NCBI GenBank assembly: GCA_026709025.1
Contig: JAPOTT010000032.1
Coordinates: forward strand, 1-64,000
DNA from: a bacterium
Lineage (GTDB): Bacteria > Actinomycetota > Acidimicrobiia > Acidimicrobiales > Bin134
DNA length: 64,000 nucleotides
Direction of reading: 5' to 3'
Shown: positions 54,189 to 63,112 of the stretch, in pieces
Layout of the letters: each line of letters opens with the position of its first letter
How positions within the stretch are numbered: the first letter of the stretch is position 1
The notes under the pieces: generated by a model
The model's database searches: none
Told to the model about the DNA's origin: nothing
What the model saw: the letters and a program-made list of their open reading frames with translations, nothing else
Program-made: the position numbers and the translations under genes

Positions 54189-55352
54189 CTACAGCAGTGA
54201 GCGCAGATCGCTGGCAAGGCGGGCAATTTCGCTAGAAGGGTTGAGGGTATCTAGGTGCTCCAGATCGGCTGTGGCTTGAGCGGTTTCACCAAGCCCAATA
54301 AACAGCCAAGCCCGCCATAAACGCGCCTCGGCGTGGTTGGGAGCCACCTCTACTGCTTGATTAATGCGACGTGCGCCTTCTTCGGCTTGTGCTGATAGAC
54401 CGGTTTGGGTGAGGATCACCCCGCTGTAGGTCAACGCATCAGGGTGGTTACCGGTCTCAGCCAACACTGCCTCATACACACGTAATGCCAACACGGGTTG
54501 GCCTGCGGTTGGTGAGGTTGGGTTGTAAAGGCTTGTTGCACCAGCAACAGCATCGCTAGCACCAAGCCCTAGATCAGCCAGCGCAATAAAACCGCTATCT
54601 GCTTCTGCAAGTATCCGACAGCGCGCTACGTTGGTGCGCAACCCTTGTGCTGCTAACAGCTCCGCCAAAAAATCTGGTGGCTCGGTGGCATCAAACGCAG
54701 CAAGCTCCTGCGCGGCACTCTCACAGTCGCCAGAACGAAACAACACGATAGACGAAAAAGCCCTAGCATCGGGATAGTTGGGCGCAGCCGCTACCGCATC
54801 AGCCAGAATATCGGTAGCCGCGGCATCGCTGCCTTGGAGGCTCAAAAGCCAGCCCTTGTAAGCCAGCGCTGTGGGTTGGGTGGGTGAGCGCTCTAGCACT
54901 TGGTCGTAAATGGCTATGGCCTCGCTCAAGTTGCCAGCAGCAGCCGACTCCTCGGCGTTGCGCAAAAGCCCGGGCACGCTGAACACCGCATCGTTGCCGG
55001 TGATGGTGTCGCCCGAATATCGTGAGCCCACTGCATTGGCCAACAACAACCCGCCAACAACACCAACCGCCACAAGGCCACCCAACAGCACTGCTTGTTT
55101 GCGCCGCTTCCTCCTGCGCTGTCTGTGGGACTGACTCATCGCCTGATCAGACTGCTTTGCGGCCTCGTCAAGCTCATTTGAAGCAAGCTCATCTGTACCG
55201 GGCTCATGGCTGCGTAGGGCTTGGGCAGCTTGACGGGTGTAAGTGCGGGTTAGCACCTCATGGTCTTGCGGAGAAAGATCGCCGGCCGCTAGCTCTTCGT
55301 CTAGGTCGTCTAGCGAGGAGAGCCAAAAATCCCGCTCATCTGAGTTGCTCAT
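54189..55352 (-). CDS. TPR protein of the cytochrome c maturation operon (CcmI-like position)
   Basis: The 387-residue product has a cytoplasmic acidic N-terminus (about 1-85), a membrane helix (QAVLLGGLVAVGVVGGLLLANAVG) and then tetratricopeptide repeats to the end, for example SEAIAIYDQVLERSPTQPTALAYKGWLL. TPR partners such as CcmI or NrfG hold apocytochrome c for the Ccm machinery. Position after ccmH with a four-base overlap supports a like role. The N-terminal region LSPQDHEVLTRTYTRQAAQAL recalls CcmI-linked sequence. It ends the operon, and nothing else follows on this strand. Confidence 0.8.
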   Translation of the reverse strand: MSNSDERDFWLSSLDDLDEELAAGDLSPQDHEVLTRTYTRQAAQALRSHEPGTDELASNELDEAAKQSDQAMSQSHRQRRRKRRKQAVLLGGLVAVGVVGGLLLANAVGSRYSGDTITGNDAVFSVPGLLRNAEESAAAGNLSEAIAIYDQVLERSPTQPTALAYKGWLLSLQGSDAAATDILADAVAAAPNYPDARAFSSIVLFRSGDCESAAQELAAFDATEPPDFLAELLAAQGLRTNVARCRILAEADSGFIALADLGLGASDAVAGATSLYNPTSPTAGQPVLALRVYEAVLAETGNHPDALTYSGVILTQTGLSAQAEEGARRINQAVEVAPNHAEARLWRAWLFIGLGETAQATADLEHLDTLNPSSEIARLASDLRSLL

Positions 55353-55858
55353 GGCTCATCGGGTGTGGGTTCAAAAGAGCCAGCGCTGCGGTTGTGCCGC
55401 CTCTGTTTGCGGGCAGCTTGCACGAGGTTACGCTCGGCCTCACTCACCTCTGTGTTGTCCACAGAGGAGCGTCGCCATCTGCCTAAGGTAACCAACAGCA
55501 GCCCCGCGCCAACCACTAGGCCCACCACTGGAATGACCCATACCAACCCACCCAACCCTGAAGTGGAGGGCGTGAGAATCACCCATTGGCCGTAGCGAGC
55601 AGCAAACCGGGCTCGGATCTCATCATCGCTGTAGCCCGTCACAACCAGATTGCCAATCTCAGCCCTAATCTCACGGGCGATGGCCACATCCGACTGCACC
55701 ACCGACTGCCCCACACAAAGCGGACAAGCAATGGTTTCGCCGATATCTTGGGCTCGTTCGGCGTTGTTGCGAGCGTCTTGGCTGTCGAGCGTGCCGAAAA
55801 CCAACATGGTGAGCACCGCAACCAACACCAAAAGCCAAGACAAAAAAGGCTTCATCAC
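55349..55858 (-). CDS. ccmH: Cytochrome c maturation protein CcmH
   Basis: CcmH reduces apocytochrome c cysteines and works with CcmG and the haem lyase CcmF. An N-terminal signal/anchor (FLSWLLVLVAVLTMLVFG) is followed by IACPLCVGQSVVQSDVAIAREIR, where CPLC is the redox pair (usual form RCxxCQGQS). A second membrane helix lies near 110-132. The length of 169 fits the short CcmH/CcmL form. It overlaps ccmG by four bases. Confidence 0.9.
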   Translation of the reverse strand: MMKPFLSWLLVLVAVLTMLVFGTLDSQDARNNAERAQDIGETIACPLCVGQSVVQSDVAIAREIRAEIGNLVVTGYSDDEIRARFAARYGQWVILTPSTSGLGGLVWVIPVVGLVVGAGLLLVTLGRWRRSSVDNTEVSEAERNLVQAARKQRRHNRSAGSFEPTPDEP

Positions 55859-56469
55859 ACTGCCCCTGCAAGAGCTAGCTGTTCTTGCATTGCAGCTAAG
55901 GTGACCCCGCCCACAAAGCGTGCAACCACACCACCGCCGGGGTCTACTAGGTATGTTTCGGGAACGGCGGTAACCCCAAAACCAATGGCAGCACCACTGG
56001 TGTTGGACACCACAACTGGCCAGTCGCCACCGCGTTCAGCAAAAAACCGGGCAATGGCTTCGGTATCATCTTGAAACACAACGCTCACTAGGCGAATGTT
56101 GGGGTTGTTGCGGTAGCGCTGGTGAAAGGCCACTAGTTCCAGATGTTCTACTACGCACTCCGCGCACCAAGTAGAAAAAAAGTTCACCACCACCCAACGG
56201 CCTCGTTGCGCGTTCATATCAAAGCCAGAACCATCAAGGGTGGTACCAGCAAACTCGGGCGCAAAATCGGGTAGCGGTGACACCCTCTGTTCGCGCTCAG
56301 AAACCGCAAACACCACCACAAGGGCTACTGCCAACACACCTATTGTCAGCACCACCCAACGAACCGTTCGCACGCGCGGTGGCTTGGTGGGTGGTTGGGT
56401 GGCTAGATCGGAGCCTGTTGGCTGGGGTGTTTGAGGCTGTTGAGTGGGTGACGACACCTGCTCAACCAA
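55855..56469 (-). CDS. ccmG: Thiol:disulfide interchange protein CcmG/DsbE
   Basis: The 204-residue protein has one membrane helix (about 34-56) and a thioredoxin-like domain outside. The active site is VNFFSTWCAECVVEHLELV with CAEC, a variant of the usual CxPC. FGVTAVPETYLVDPGGGVVARFVG holds the cis-Pro loop. It would keep CcmH and apocytochrome thiols reduced. It overlaps ccmF by eight bases. Confidence 0.9.
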   Translation of the reverse strand: MVEQVSSPTQQPQTPQPTGSDLATQPPTKPPRVRTVRWVVLTIGVLAVALVVVFAVSEREQRVSPLPDFAPEFAGTTLDGSGFDMNAQRGRWVVVNFFSTWCAECVVEHLELVAFHQRYRNNPNIRLVSVVFQDDTEAIARFFAERGGDWPVVVSNTSGAAIGFGVTAVPETYLVDPGGGVVARFVGGVTLAAMQEQLALAGAV

Positions 56470-58501
56470 CCTTTATCTGAGAGTTGGGAACTTTGGGGTT
56501 AGGAACCGATGTGTCCGATGTGTCCGATGTGTCTAAGCGTGTAACTGCATCCCCAGAGCTGTTGCGCAGGGGGATGCCCGGCAGCGCCGCAGACACAGGC
56601 TGCGTGGGAGCGCGCCGTCTGCCAGGAAACACCGACAACACCGCACCAACCAACATGATCGCCCCGCCAATCCACAACCAAAGAGTTAAAGGCTGCACCG
56701 TTACACGCAACCCGACAGGCTCGCCGGGGGTTTCAGGCAAGTCCAAAACAGCCACTTGGATGTCTCTTATCGGTGAGGATTTGGTGCCGGGAGTACGCAC
56801 CACAGCGCCGTTGTTGAAACGACTAACCCCCGGCCGTACCGCCTCGCCATCTACTAGCACCAATGCTTCGGTGGTGATCTTATTGTCAAAGACCCTGTTT
56901 TGGGTGCCCACATAAGCGATCTCGTGGCCATTTGCATAGGCCACCTCTCCGGGGGCCACGCTGAACTCGCTGCGGTGCAGATAGCTGTTACTAGCTGCTA
57001 AGGCCACAGCAACCACCACCACACCCAAGTGAACCACCATGCCACCGTTTGTCCGACCCACCAAGCCTCGCCAACCTTGGCGGCGCGCTGCCAGTGCTAA
57101 CTGACGCAGCGCCGCCGCCCCCGCAAAGCCCGCCAACATAAACGCCAACAACGGGGCCAAACCTCTGGCCCCCATCAAAAGCGCTATCAACAGTGCTGCT
57201 GCTGCTGCCCAGCCTGGCCACATCAGCCGCTCCGCTAGCTTTTCGGTGGTGGTTTTGCGCCACGGCAGCACTGGGGCCACGGCCATCAAAAACAACAACA
57301 ACAACCCTACAGGCATGGTCATGCGGTCAAAAAAAGGGGTACCTACGCTGATGCGGTTGCCGTCTACGGCCTCCACAATCAGCGGAAACACCGTGCCTAG
57401 CAACACCACAAAAGCAAACACCCCGAACAAAAGGTTGTTAGCCAAAAACGAAGCTTCGCGTGACAACGCAGAATCAATCTGACCAACCGAGCGCAGCTGA
57501 TCGCCCCGCCATGCAATGAGCCCCACCGTAACCACCACCACCAATGCAAAGAACACCAACAAAGCTGGGCCTACTGCGTCTGCTGAAAAAGCATGCACCG
57601 AGTCAACTAGCCCTGAGCGGGTCAAAAAGGTGCCCAATATGGTGAGCGAAAAGGTAGCGCACACCAAAGACAGGTTCCACACCCGCAGCATGCCGCGACG
57701 TTCTTGTACCATCACCGAATGCAAATAGGCGGTGCCAGTGAGCCACGGCAACAAAGAGGCGTTCTCCACCGGATCCCAGCCCCAATACCCACCCCAGCCC
57801 AAAACATCCCAAGACCACCACGCTCCCAAGATGATCCCTGCGGTTAAAAAAGCCCAAGCAAACAATGTCCATCGGCGGGTTTCTAACAGCCAACCTTCGC
57901 CCAACCGTCCGGTAGCCAAAGCAGCTACAGCAAAAGCAAACGGTACGGTAAACCCAACATAACCCAAGTACAGCATTGGCGGGTGTACGGCCATGAGCCA
58001 ATGGTTCTGCAACAAGGGATTTGGCCCGGGGCCTTCAAAGCCTGCTGGCACATCTACTCGGCGAAAGGGTTGAGCTAGATCTAAGTTTGGCCAGTTAAAC
58101 ATCAAGACAAAAAAGAAACAGCACACACAAAAGAGCACCCCCATCGCCCAGCCCACTAACGGGTCGTGCATCTGGCGGCGGAACTTCACCGCTACCAACA
58201 CCAAATAGCCAGCCAAGATGAAGGCCCAAAGCAAGATAGAACCCTCTAGGGCGGCCCACAAGGTAGCTACGTTGAACAACGCTGGCGTGGCATGGCTGCC
58301 GTTTTCAGCCACATACGACACCGAAAAATCGCGTGTAATGAGAGCCCGTTCCATGGCGAAAACTGATAACGTAGCCCCGCCTAGTACAAGCCAAGCGCAA
58401 AGTTGTACCCGCGCGGTGCGTCTAGCAATCACCATGAACACCCCAACAGCCGCAGAAGCCATGGCCACCGCAATGCCCAACACCCCGAGGGTTATGTTCA
58501 T
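56462..58501 (-). CDS. ccmF: Haem lyase CcmF
   Basis: A polytopic membrane protein of 679 residues with the tryptophan-rich haem-handling motif WWSWDVLGWGGYWGWDPVENASLLPWL near residue 234. Many surrounding helices and a large outward loop precede the final helix. CcmF attaches haem to the CXXCH motif of apocytochromes. The last 30 residues are polar and include a DTSDTSDTS repeat. It overlaps ccmE by four bases. Confidence 0.94.
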   Translation of the reverse strand: MNITLGVLGIAVAMASAAVGVFMVIARRTARVQLCAWLVLGGATLSVFAMERALITRDFSVSYVAENGSHATPALFNVATLWAALEGSILLWAFILAGYLVLVAVKFRRQMHDPLVGWAMGVLFCVCCFFFVLMFNWPNLDLAQPFRRVDVPAGFEGPGPNPLLQNHWLMAVHPPMLYLGYVGFTVPFAFAVAALATGRLGEGWLLETRRWTLFAWAFLTAGIILGAWWSWDVLGWGGYWGWDPVENASLLPWLTGTAYLHSVMVQERRGMLRVWNLSLVCATFSLTILGTFLTRSGLVDSVHAFSADAVGPALLVFFALVVVVTVGLIAWRGDQLRSVGQIDSALSREASFLANNLLFGVFAFVVLLGTVFPLIVEAVDGNRISVGTPFFDRMTMPVGLLLLFLMAVAPVLPWRKTTTEKLAERLMWPGWAAAAALLIALLMGARGLAPLLAFMLAGFAGAAALRQLALAARRQGWRGLVGRTNGGMVVHLGVVVVAVALAASNSYLHRSEFSVAPGEVAYANGHEIAYVGTQNRVFDNKITTEALVLVDGEAVRPGVSRFNNGAVVRTPGTKSSPIRDIQVAVLDLPETPGEPVGLRVTVQPLTLWLWIGGAIMLVGAVLSVFPGRRRAPTQPVSAALPGIPLRNSSGDAVTRLDTSDTSDTSVPNPKVPNSQIKVG

Positions 58502-59055
58502 TGGTATTGCCCGCGCTCTTCAGCCTCGTTTATGCGTTCGGTGTTGTTTACCCGATAATCGTTATCGTGTTTGACCAGCATGCGGTCGCTTGCAAAGTAC
58601 CAGCCGTCTTGGGCTATGTTCCCAAACTCATTGCTTTGCACCCAGCGACCGTCAATAACAACCGGCACCTCGGGTTGGAACTGATCCGACACTCCCCCTG
58701 TGTGAACCACATCGGCTACTACATCGTCTATAACCACCGCAAACGCTACAGCGGGCCGACCATCGGTGAGGTGTATCTCTTGGATAGATCCGCTTACCGG
58801 AGAACCAATCATGCGGAAGCGGTCATCGCCTAACTCCAAGCGGCGTTCTACCGCATCGTCCACCTCACGGAACACTAACGTGGCATCAGCCAGCGCACGC
58901 CACAACACAAATCCAATCATCACCATCACCAGAGCAACCACCAAAGCTGGGGCCCAACGCCGCCAACCACTTCGGGCAACCCTAGGGGCTCGTGGGCTGA
59001 GATCTAATGAGCCTGAAATCTCCTCTGCACCCTCATCTGTAGCCACCTCGCTCAC
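58498..59055 (-). CDS. ccmE: Haem chaperone CcmE
   Basis: CcmE binds haem covalently outside the membrane and hands it to CcmF. After a membrane helix (about 34-52) the protein has an OB-like domain ending in MLVKHDNDYRV, where the His is the haem attachment site and the Tyr four residues on is conserved. The 185-residue length is slightly longer than the usual 150-160 because of a cytoplasmic N-terminal extension. It overlaps ccmD and ccmF by four bases each. Confidence 0.9.
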   Translation of the reverse strand: MSEVATDEGAEEISGSLDLSPRAPRVARSGWRRWAPALVVALVMVMIGFVLWRALADATLVFREVDDAVERRLELGDDRFRMIGSPVSGSIQEIHLTDGRPAVAFAVVIDDVVADVVHTGGVSDQFQPEVPVVIDGRWVQSNEFGNIAQDGWYFASDRMLVKHDNDYRVNNTERINEAEERGQYQ

Positions 59056-59243
59056 GGCTGCTCGCTTAACTCTGTGTGTTCATTGCCATCATCTGTTAGG
59101 TCATCGGGCATCATCCAACGCTGACGATTAGCTGGCACCCGGCGGCCAAGCGAGCGCAAACGCGCCAGCACCCACCAGGCATAGCCCACTACAGCTAGCA
59201 CGGTCACGCTCCAACCGGCAATCAGATAACCCAAGTGCGTCAT
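59052..59243 (-). CDS. ccmD: CcmD-like small membrane protein
   Basis: The 63-residue product has one membrane helix (about 5-27) followed by a basic segment, LARLRSLGRRVPANRQRW. This fits CcmD, the small subunit that releases holo-CcmE from CcmABC. Sequence conservation in this family is low, so the call rests on size, topology and exact position between ccmC and ccmE. Confidence 0.7.
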   Translation of the reverse strand: MTHLGYLIAGWSVTVLAVVGYAWWVLARLRSLGRRVPANRQRWMMPDDLTDDGNEHTELSEQP

Positions 59244-60100
59244 GGCGATGTTTTGCTTTGTGGCTGAATTTGGCCTGTGGGGTTAGATGCCTGTGTGAGC
59301 GAGCCGGTGTCGTGTGCTGCTGATTCGGCTTGACGCTCTGCTATGGCCTTTTGTACCTCTTGTTCTGTAATTTGACGCTCTAGATAACCCACCCGAAAGC
59401 GATGCAGTAACAACCAGCCGAACAGCGTTGCGCCCACCACAAAGGCAAAGGTTAAGGTAAACAAAGTTTCGTCACGGATCTTGCGCGCTAACAACGTGGA
59501 TTGCTGATGTAGCGTACGGTTCTCCCACCAATCCACTGAGCGGTTCACTATGACTATGTTTGCCGCTCCTACCAGAGCAATCACCACAGAGCGGCGAGCT
59601 TTGACCGCTGCGTTGGCGGGAATGCGTCGCACTGCTAGATACCCAATGAACACCAACACCATTACCAACGTTGTCACAAGGCGAACATCGCCCCATTCCC
59701 ACCAAGTTTGCCATGTTGGTCGACCCCAAATAGAGCCGGTCACCAAAGTGAGCACCCCAAATATCACCCCAATCTCAGCCGCGGATGCAGCCATGATGTC
59801 CCACCAGTCTGTGCGCCATCGCAAATACCCTAAGCTAGCCAAAAAAGTAATCCCAAAACCGGTGTAGGCCAGTATTGCTGAAGGCACATGCACAAACATC
59901 AACCGGACCGCATCAAACTGGCCTACCACATCACCTTGATCTGTGATACGGGTGTCTGCAGGTACCCACGCAAAAGCCAACACAACCAGAATCGCGAACC
60001 CTACAAGGGCTGCCCAACCCAATGCTTTGGTGGCCGAAGAAGAGATGCTTTGTGTATCCTGTGTCGCGTTTTGGCGAGACAATACGGTTGTAAGGCTCAC
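59240..60100 (-). CDS. ccmC: Haem exporter/handling protein CcmC
   Basis: CcmC loads haem onto CcmE. The 286-residue form from GTG 60100, which overlaps the ccmB stop as GTGA, has six membrane helices and the tryptophan-rich motif WGRPTWQTWWEWGDVRL near 130. The motif carries an extra Gly compared with the common WWxWDxRL. LMFVHVPSAILAYTGF near 64 and the later helices are typical. The C-terminal 40 residues are a polar tail. An upstream extension of the frame to 60181 would lie inside ccmB and is rejected. Confidence 0.88.
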   Translation of the reverse strand: MSLTTVLSRQNATQDTQSISSSATKALGWAALVGFAILVVLAFAWVPADTRITDQGDVVGQFDAVRLMFVHVPSAILAYTGFGITFLASLGYLRWRTDWWDIMAASAAEIGVIFGVLTLVTGSIWGRPTWQTWWEWGDVRLVTTLVMVLVFIGYLAVRRIPANAAVKARRSVVIALVGAANIVIVNRSVDWWENRTLHQQSTLLARKIRDETLFTLTFAFVVGATLFGWLLLHRFRVGYLERQITEQEVQKAIAERQAESAAHDTGSLTQASNPTGQIQPQSKTSP

Positions 60101-60765
60101 GCTTCCTCCAACAAGATGCCATAGCTCAGCGCACCAAACACTCCGTAGATTGCCGCGAAACCCACCAGCAGGCCCAACCATGCCCAGCCTTGGGCCCCAG
60201 CCACTCCAAACGCATCTTGAAAAGCTCTTGTTGCGCCGATTAGCACAGGTGCTGTAACCGGCAGCACCAACAGCGGCAAGAGGGATTCCCTTACGCCTAA
60301 ACCAGCCACCAATGCTCCATAGAGCGTTCCTGCTGCTGCTAACCCCAACGCAGCTACTAATCCCGCACTCACCAAAAGCCCGTATCTATACACAGTGACA
60401 TCAAACAACAACACCACGCCAAAACCCAAAAGCACCTCTAGCACCACAAGCTGAATAGCAATGGCTGCTGCCTTACCAAAAAACGCAGCTTGGGGTTCTA
60501 TCCCAGACAGGAGCAAGCGATCCGTTATGCCATCGGCCAAATCAACAGCAAAAGATCGCCCGATAGCCAAGAGTGCCGCCAACAGCACCGTTACCCAAAA
60601 CAACCCTGGGGCGTAGGTTCGCAGGGCTTGTTGATCTGTATCCAACGCAAATGCAAACAGCACCAGCACTGCAAGCGCAAACGGCAAAATCTGAGTGATA
60701 CCAACCCGCACACGCGTTTCAATACGCAGATCTTTGAGGGCCACCAAGCGCATCTCACGCAACAT
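60097..60765 (-). CDS. ccmB: Haem ABC transporter permease CcmB
   Basis: A 222-residue protein with six hydrophobic segments and the CcmB pattern RLVALKDLRIETRVRVGITQILPFALAVLVL at the N-terminus. With CcmA it forms the ABC unit that releases holo-CcmE. The start overlaps ccmA by 11 bases and the stop overlaps ccmC by four bases. Confidence 0.9.
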   Translation of the reverse strand: MLREMRLVALKDLRIETRVRVGITQILPFALAVLVLFAFALDTDQQALRTYAPGLFWVTVLLAALLAIGRSFAVDLADGITDRLLLSGIEPQAAFFGKAAAIAIQLVVLEVLLGFGVVLLFDVTVYRYGLLVSAGLVAALGLAAAGTLYGALVAGLGVRESLLPLLVLPVTAPVLIGATRAFQDAFGVAGAQGWAWLGLLVGFAAIYGVFGALSYGILLEEA

Positions 60766-61516
60766 GTGTACCTGCCTCTTTTGTGGGATGGGTGGGTATA
60801 GGCTGTACGGTTACAGGCTGTGTTGTTACAGGCTGTATGCCAGCAGGCTGTATTCCAGCAGGTTGTATTCCAGCAGGCTGTGTGGTGAGCATACCCCCGG
60901 CTAACGACACCACCCGGGGTTGCAAAGTTTGCATACACTCCAACTCGTGCGATGCCATCATCACGGTAGCACCAGCTTGAGCGGCGCTTTGCACCAGGTT
61001 GTTTACGATGTTGCGCGACCGGTGGTCTAGCCCGGCATGGGGTTCGTCTAACAGCCACAACTCTGGACGGCGTACCAGCAATGTGGCAAAGCTCGCACGG
61101 CGTCGCTGACCAGATGACAGGTTGCCAGCTCGTAGGTTAACCAAACGTCCGCTCAGCTCCAATGTTTCTAATGCACTGTGCATTTCCTGAGATGTCGCCC
61201 CCACTGCACCACCCCAAAACGCCACGTTTTCAGCCACCGTTAAATCATCATACAAGCCGGTTGTATGACCCATAAGAGCTACCCTCTGGCGAACTTGGCG
61301 CCGCTGAGTGGATAAGTCATGTCCCAAAATCTCCCCGCTGCCCGAGGCTAGCGAGCACAAGCCCGCACAGAGCCTCAACAAAGTAGTTTTGCCCGCCCCA
61401 TTTTGCCCCTTAACTACAACCACCTCACCGGGGTCAATATCTAAATCCACCCCTGCTAGAGCTGGGAAGCGTCCCAACAGGGTTACTGCGGCCCGAAGCC
61501 GGACTGCTTGTCGCAC
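60755..61516 (-). CDS. ccmA: Haem ABC transporter ATP-binding protein CcmA with repeat-containing tail
   Basis: The ATPase of CcmAB has Walker A GQNGAGKTTLLRL near residue 38, signature NLSSGQRRRASF near 133 and Walker B LWLLDEPHAGLD near 155. The normal domain ends near residue 205. The extra C-terminal tail of about 45 residues contains repeated QPAGI pentapeptides and Thr/Pro-rich sequence, coded by 15-base repeats at 60800-60874. This tail is not part of the usual family. It starts 12 bases after the DUF5719 gene ends. Confidence 0.92.
   Translation of the reverse strand: MRQAVRLRAAVTLLGRFPALAGVDLDIDPGEVVVVKGQNGAGKTTLLRLCAGLCSLASGSGEILGHDLSTQRRQVRQRVALMGHTTGLYDDLTVAENVAFWGGAVGATSQEMHSALETLELSGRLVNLRAGNLSSGQRRRASFATLLVRRPELWLLDEPHAGLDHRSRNIVNNLVQSAAQAGATVMMASHELECMQTLQPRVVSLAGGMLTTQPAGIQPAGIQPAGIQPVTTQPVTVQPIPTHPTKEAGTHVA
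60800..60874 (-). repeat. Five 15-nt tandem repeats in the ccmA tail
   Basis: Five units of aggctgt followed by a variable eight bases run without gaps; the third to fifth are nearly identical (aggctgtattccagc). On the minus strand they encode the QPAGI-type pentapeptides at the CcmA C-terminus. Gain or loss of a unit would not shift the frame. Confidence 0.8.
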
Positions 61517-61528
61517 AACCCCTCAAGG

Positions 61529-63112
61529 CTACAACGGTAACGGGTTGTAAGGCACTGCCGCAGCAGATGACAACCCGGTTCTGTCAAACGCCAACAAGGA
61601 TTTAGTCACCACAACAGGCAAACTAGAATCCACGATTACAGCAAAAGCCGAATCCTCAACCAACTCGTTTATGGGCACCACGATCCTACCTAACGGTGCC
61701 ACCTCTTGAGTTGTTAATTCCTCTATCGGCGTAACTTCTCCATCTGTTAGGGTTGCCACCGAAATACGTGCGATGGATTCAGCGGACGGGTTAACCACCA
61801 CCAAGCCCACCTCTACGCCAGCGGATTCATTGGCAGCTATCAGGTGTCGATAGGCCCGCGCCACCACTCCAGCATCTAAGGCCACACCTGCTGGTGAAGC
61901 CAAAGCTGCTGCAGCCCCAACCCTTTCTGCTGCAATAGGTACCCCGTTGTAGGCGAACACCTCTACCCAAAAGCCACTGTCTTTGGGGATTAGCGATGCG
62001 GCGCTATACACAAACGGCGCAGCTGGCACCGGAAAGTTACCCAGGGCATCAAATACCACGGTTACCCGCTGTTGTGGTGGCACTACCACTTCAAACGGCG
62101 GATGCAAGTTAGCGTTGCTTATCGCATCGGTATGAATTGTGATATCCATCTGTGCTGCTTGTTGGGTGGGGTTATACAACATTAAGTGCTCAACGATGCC
62201 CACAGCAGCTGGGCCGTTTGGAAACAGCCATTGAGCATGCGCCTGAGGTATTCCGGGCCCCGCGATAAGCCCTTCCAAGCCATCGCTGCCGTCAAACACT
62301 TGCATACGACCGGCTACTAATCGTCCTGCTAGCACGTTGATGGTTGTTGCTAGCGACTCAAAGCGAGGCACCTCAGCGGTTACATCTACTACAACCAAAG
62401 AACGAGCGGGAACCAATACGCCCCTAAGTGCCCGAGGCTCGCGGGGGCCATCATCGGTAATGAAGCTAAACTCTGCAACTGCTCTGGTTGGGAAAGGATT
62501 AAACAAGCTGAACAGCAGCCGGGCATCTCGGCGAGTTGATCCTGTGGGAAAGTGCCAAGTTTGCGAGGAACGGGTGGCACATGGCACCACATCAAAGCCA
62601 GTAGGCCCCTGTACTCGCTGGGTTACCACAGCTATACCGGAGCTAACTTCAACCAGCGCCGCCGTGAACTGAGCCGCAACAACCTCACTCAAGTGAAGCG
62701 AAGCCTGAGACCGGGCCGACACCTGTAGCGACACCGGTTTCGGTTCTGTGCTAGTAGATGCGAACACCGTCACCATGGCGTTGATGTCCTGCGCCGAGGG
62801 ATTGGCTATTACTACCGAATGCTCAGCAAACTCTCCCGGCAACGATGTACCTTCTGAGCAGTACCAAACCCCAGCACTAGCATCTGACCCGGGCGCAGCG
62901 CTGATTAGTTCTTGGTGTAAAAGCGTGTCGCGCACCACAGTTTGGTTGGTCATCTGCTCAGCAACAGCCAGGCTTACTATCGCAAGCAGCGCTACAACCA
63001 CAAGCGGGGTTCGCGCAACTCTGTGGTTGGCTTCTTTTTGGCCTGTTGACTGGGGCTGTCTAGTTGAGTTATCTGGTTCCACGAGCAGAGTCCATATATG
63101 TGGTGTTTGCAT
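61529..63112 (-). CDS. DUF5719 family secreted protein
   Basis: After a short polar start and a membrane helix (about residues 35-50), the 527-residue protein is an extracytoplasmic beta-rich domain with repeated half-motifs such as VIANPSAQDINAMVTVF, LFNPFPTRAVAEFSF, MLYNPTQQAAQMDI and VVNPSAESIARISV. This pattern fits DUF5719, found next to large membrane proteins in actinobacteria. The function is unknown. ATG 63112 overlaps the upstream gene by 44 bases; GTG 63082 is a plausible alternative that removes most of the overlap. ccmA follows after 12 bases. Confidence 0.75.
   Translation of the reverse strand: MQTPHIWTLLVEPDNSTRQPQSTGQKEANHRVARTPLVVVALLAIVSLAVAEQMTNQTVVRDTLLHQELISAAPGSDASAGVWYCSEGTSLPGEFAEHSVVIANPSAQDINAMVTVFASTSTEPKPVSLQVSARSQASLHLSEVVAAQFTAALVEVSSGIAVVTQRVQGPTGFDVVPCATRSSQTWHFPTGSTRRDARLLFSLFNPFPTRAVAEFSFITDDGPREPRALRGVLVPARSLVVVDVTAEVPRFESLATTINVLAGRLVAGRMQVFDGSDGLEGLIAGPGIPQAHAQWLFPNGPAAVGIVEHLMLYNPTQQAAQMDITIHTDAISNANLHPPFEVVVPPQQRVTVVFDALGNFPVPAAPFVYSAASLIPKDSGFWVEVFAYNGVPIAAERVGAAAALASPAGVALDAGVVARAYRHLIAANESAGVEVGLVVVNPSAESIARISVATLTDGEVTPIEELTTQEVAPLGRIVVPINELVEDSAFAVIVDSSLPVVVTKSLLAFDRTGLSSAAAVPYNPLPL

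Noticed and set aside
60101-60181. Extended N-terminus of CcmC
   Set aside because: It would lie inside ccmB; the GTGA overlap at 60100 follows the pattern of the other operon junctions.
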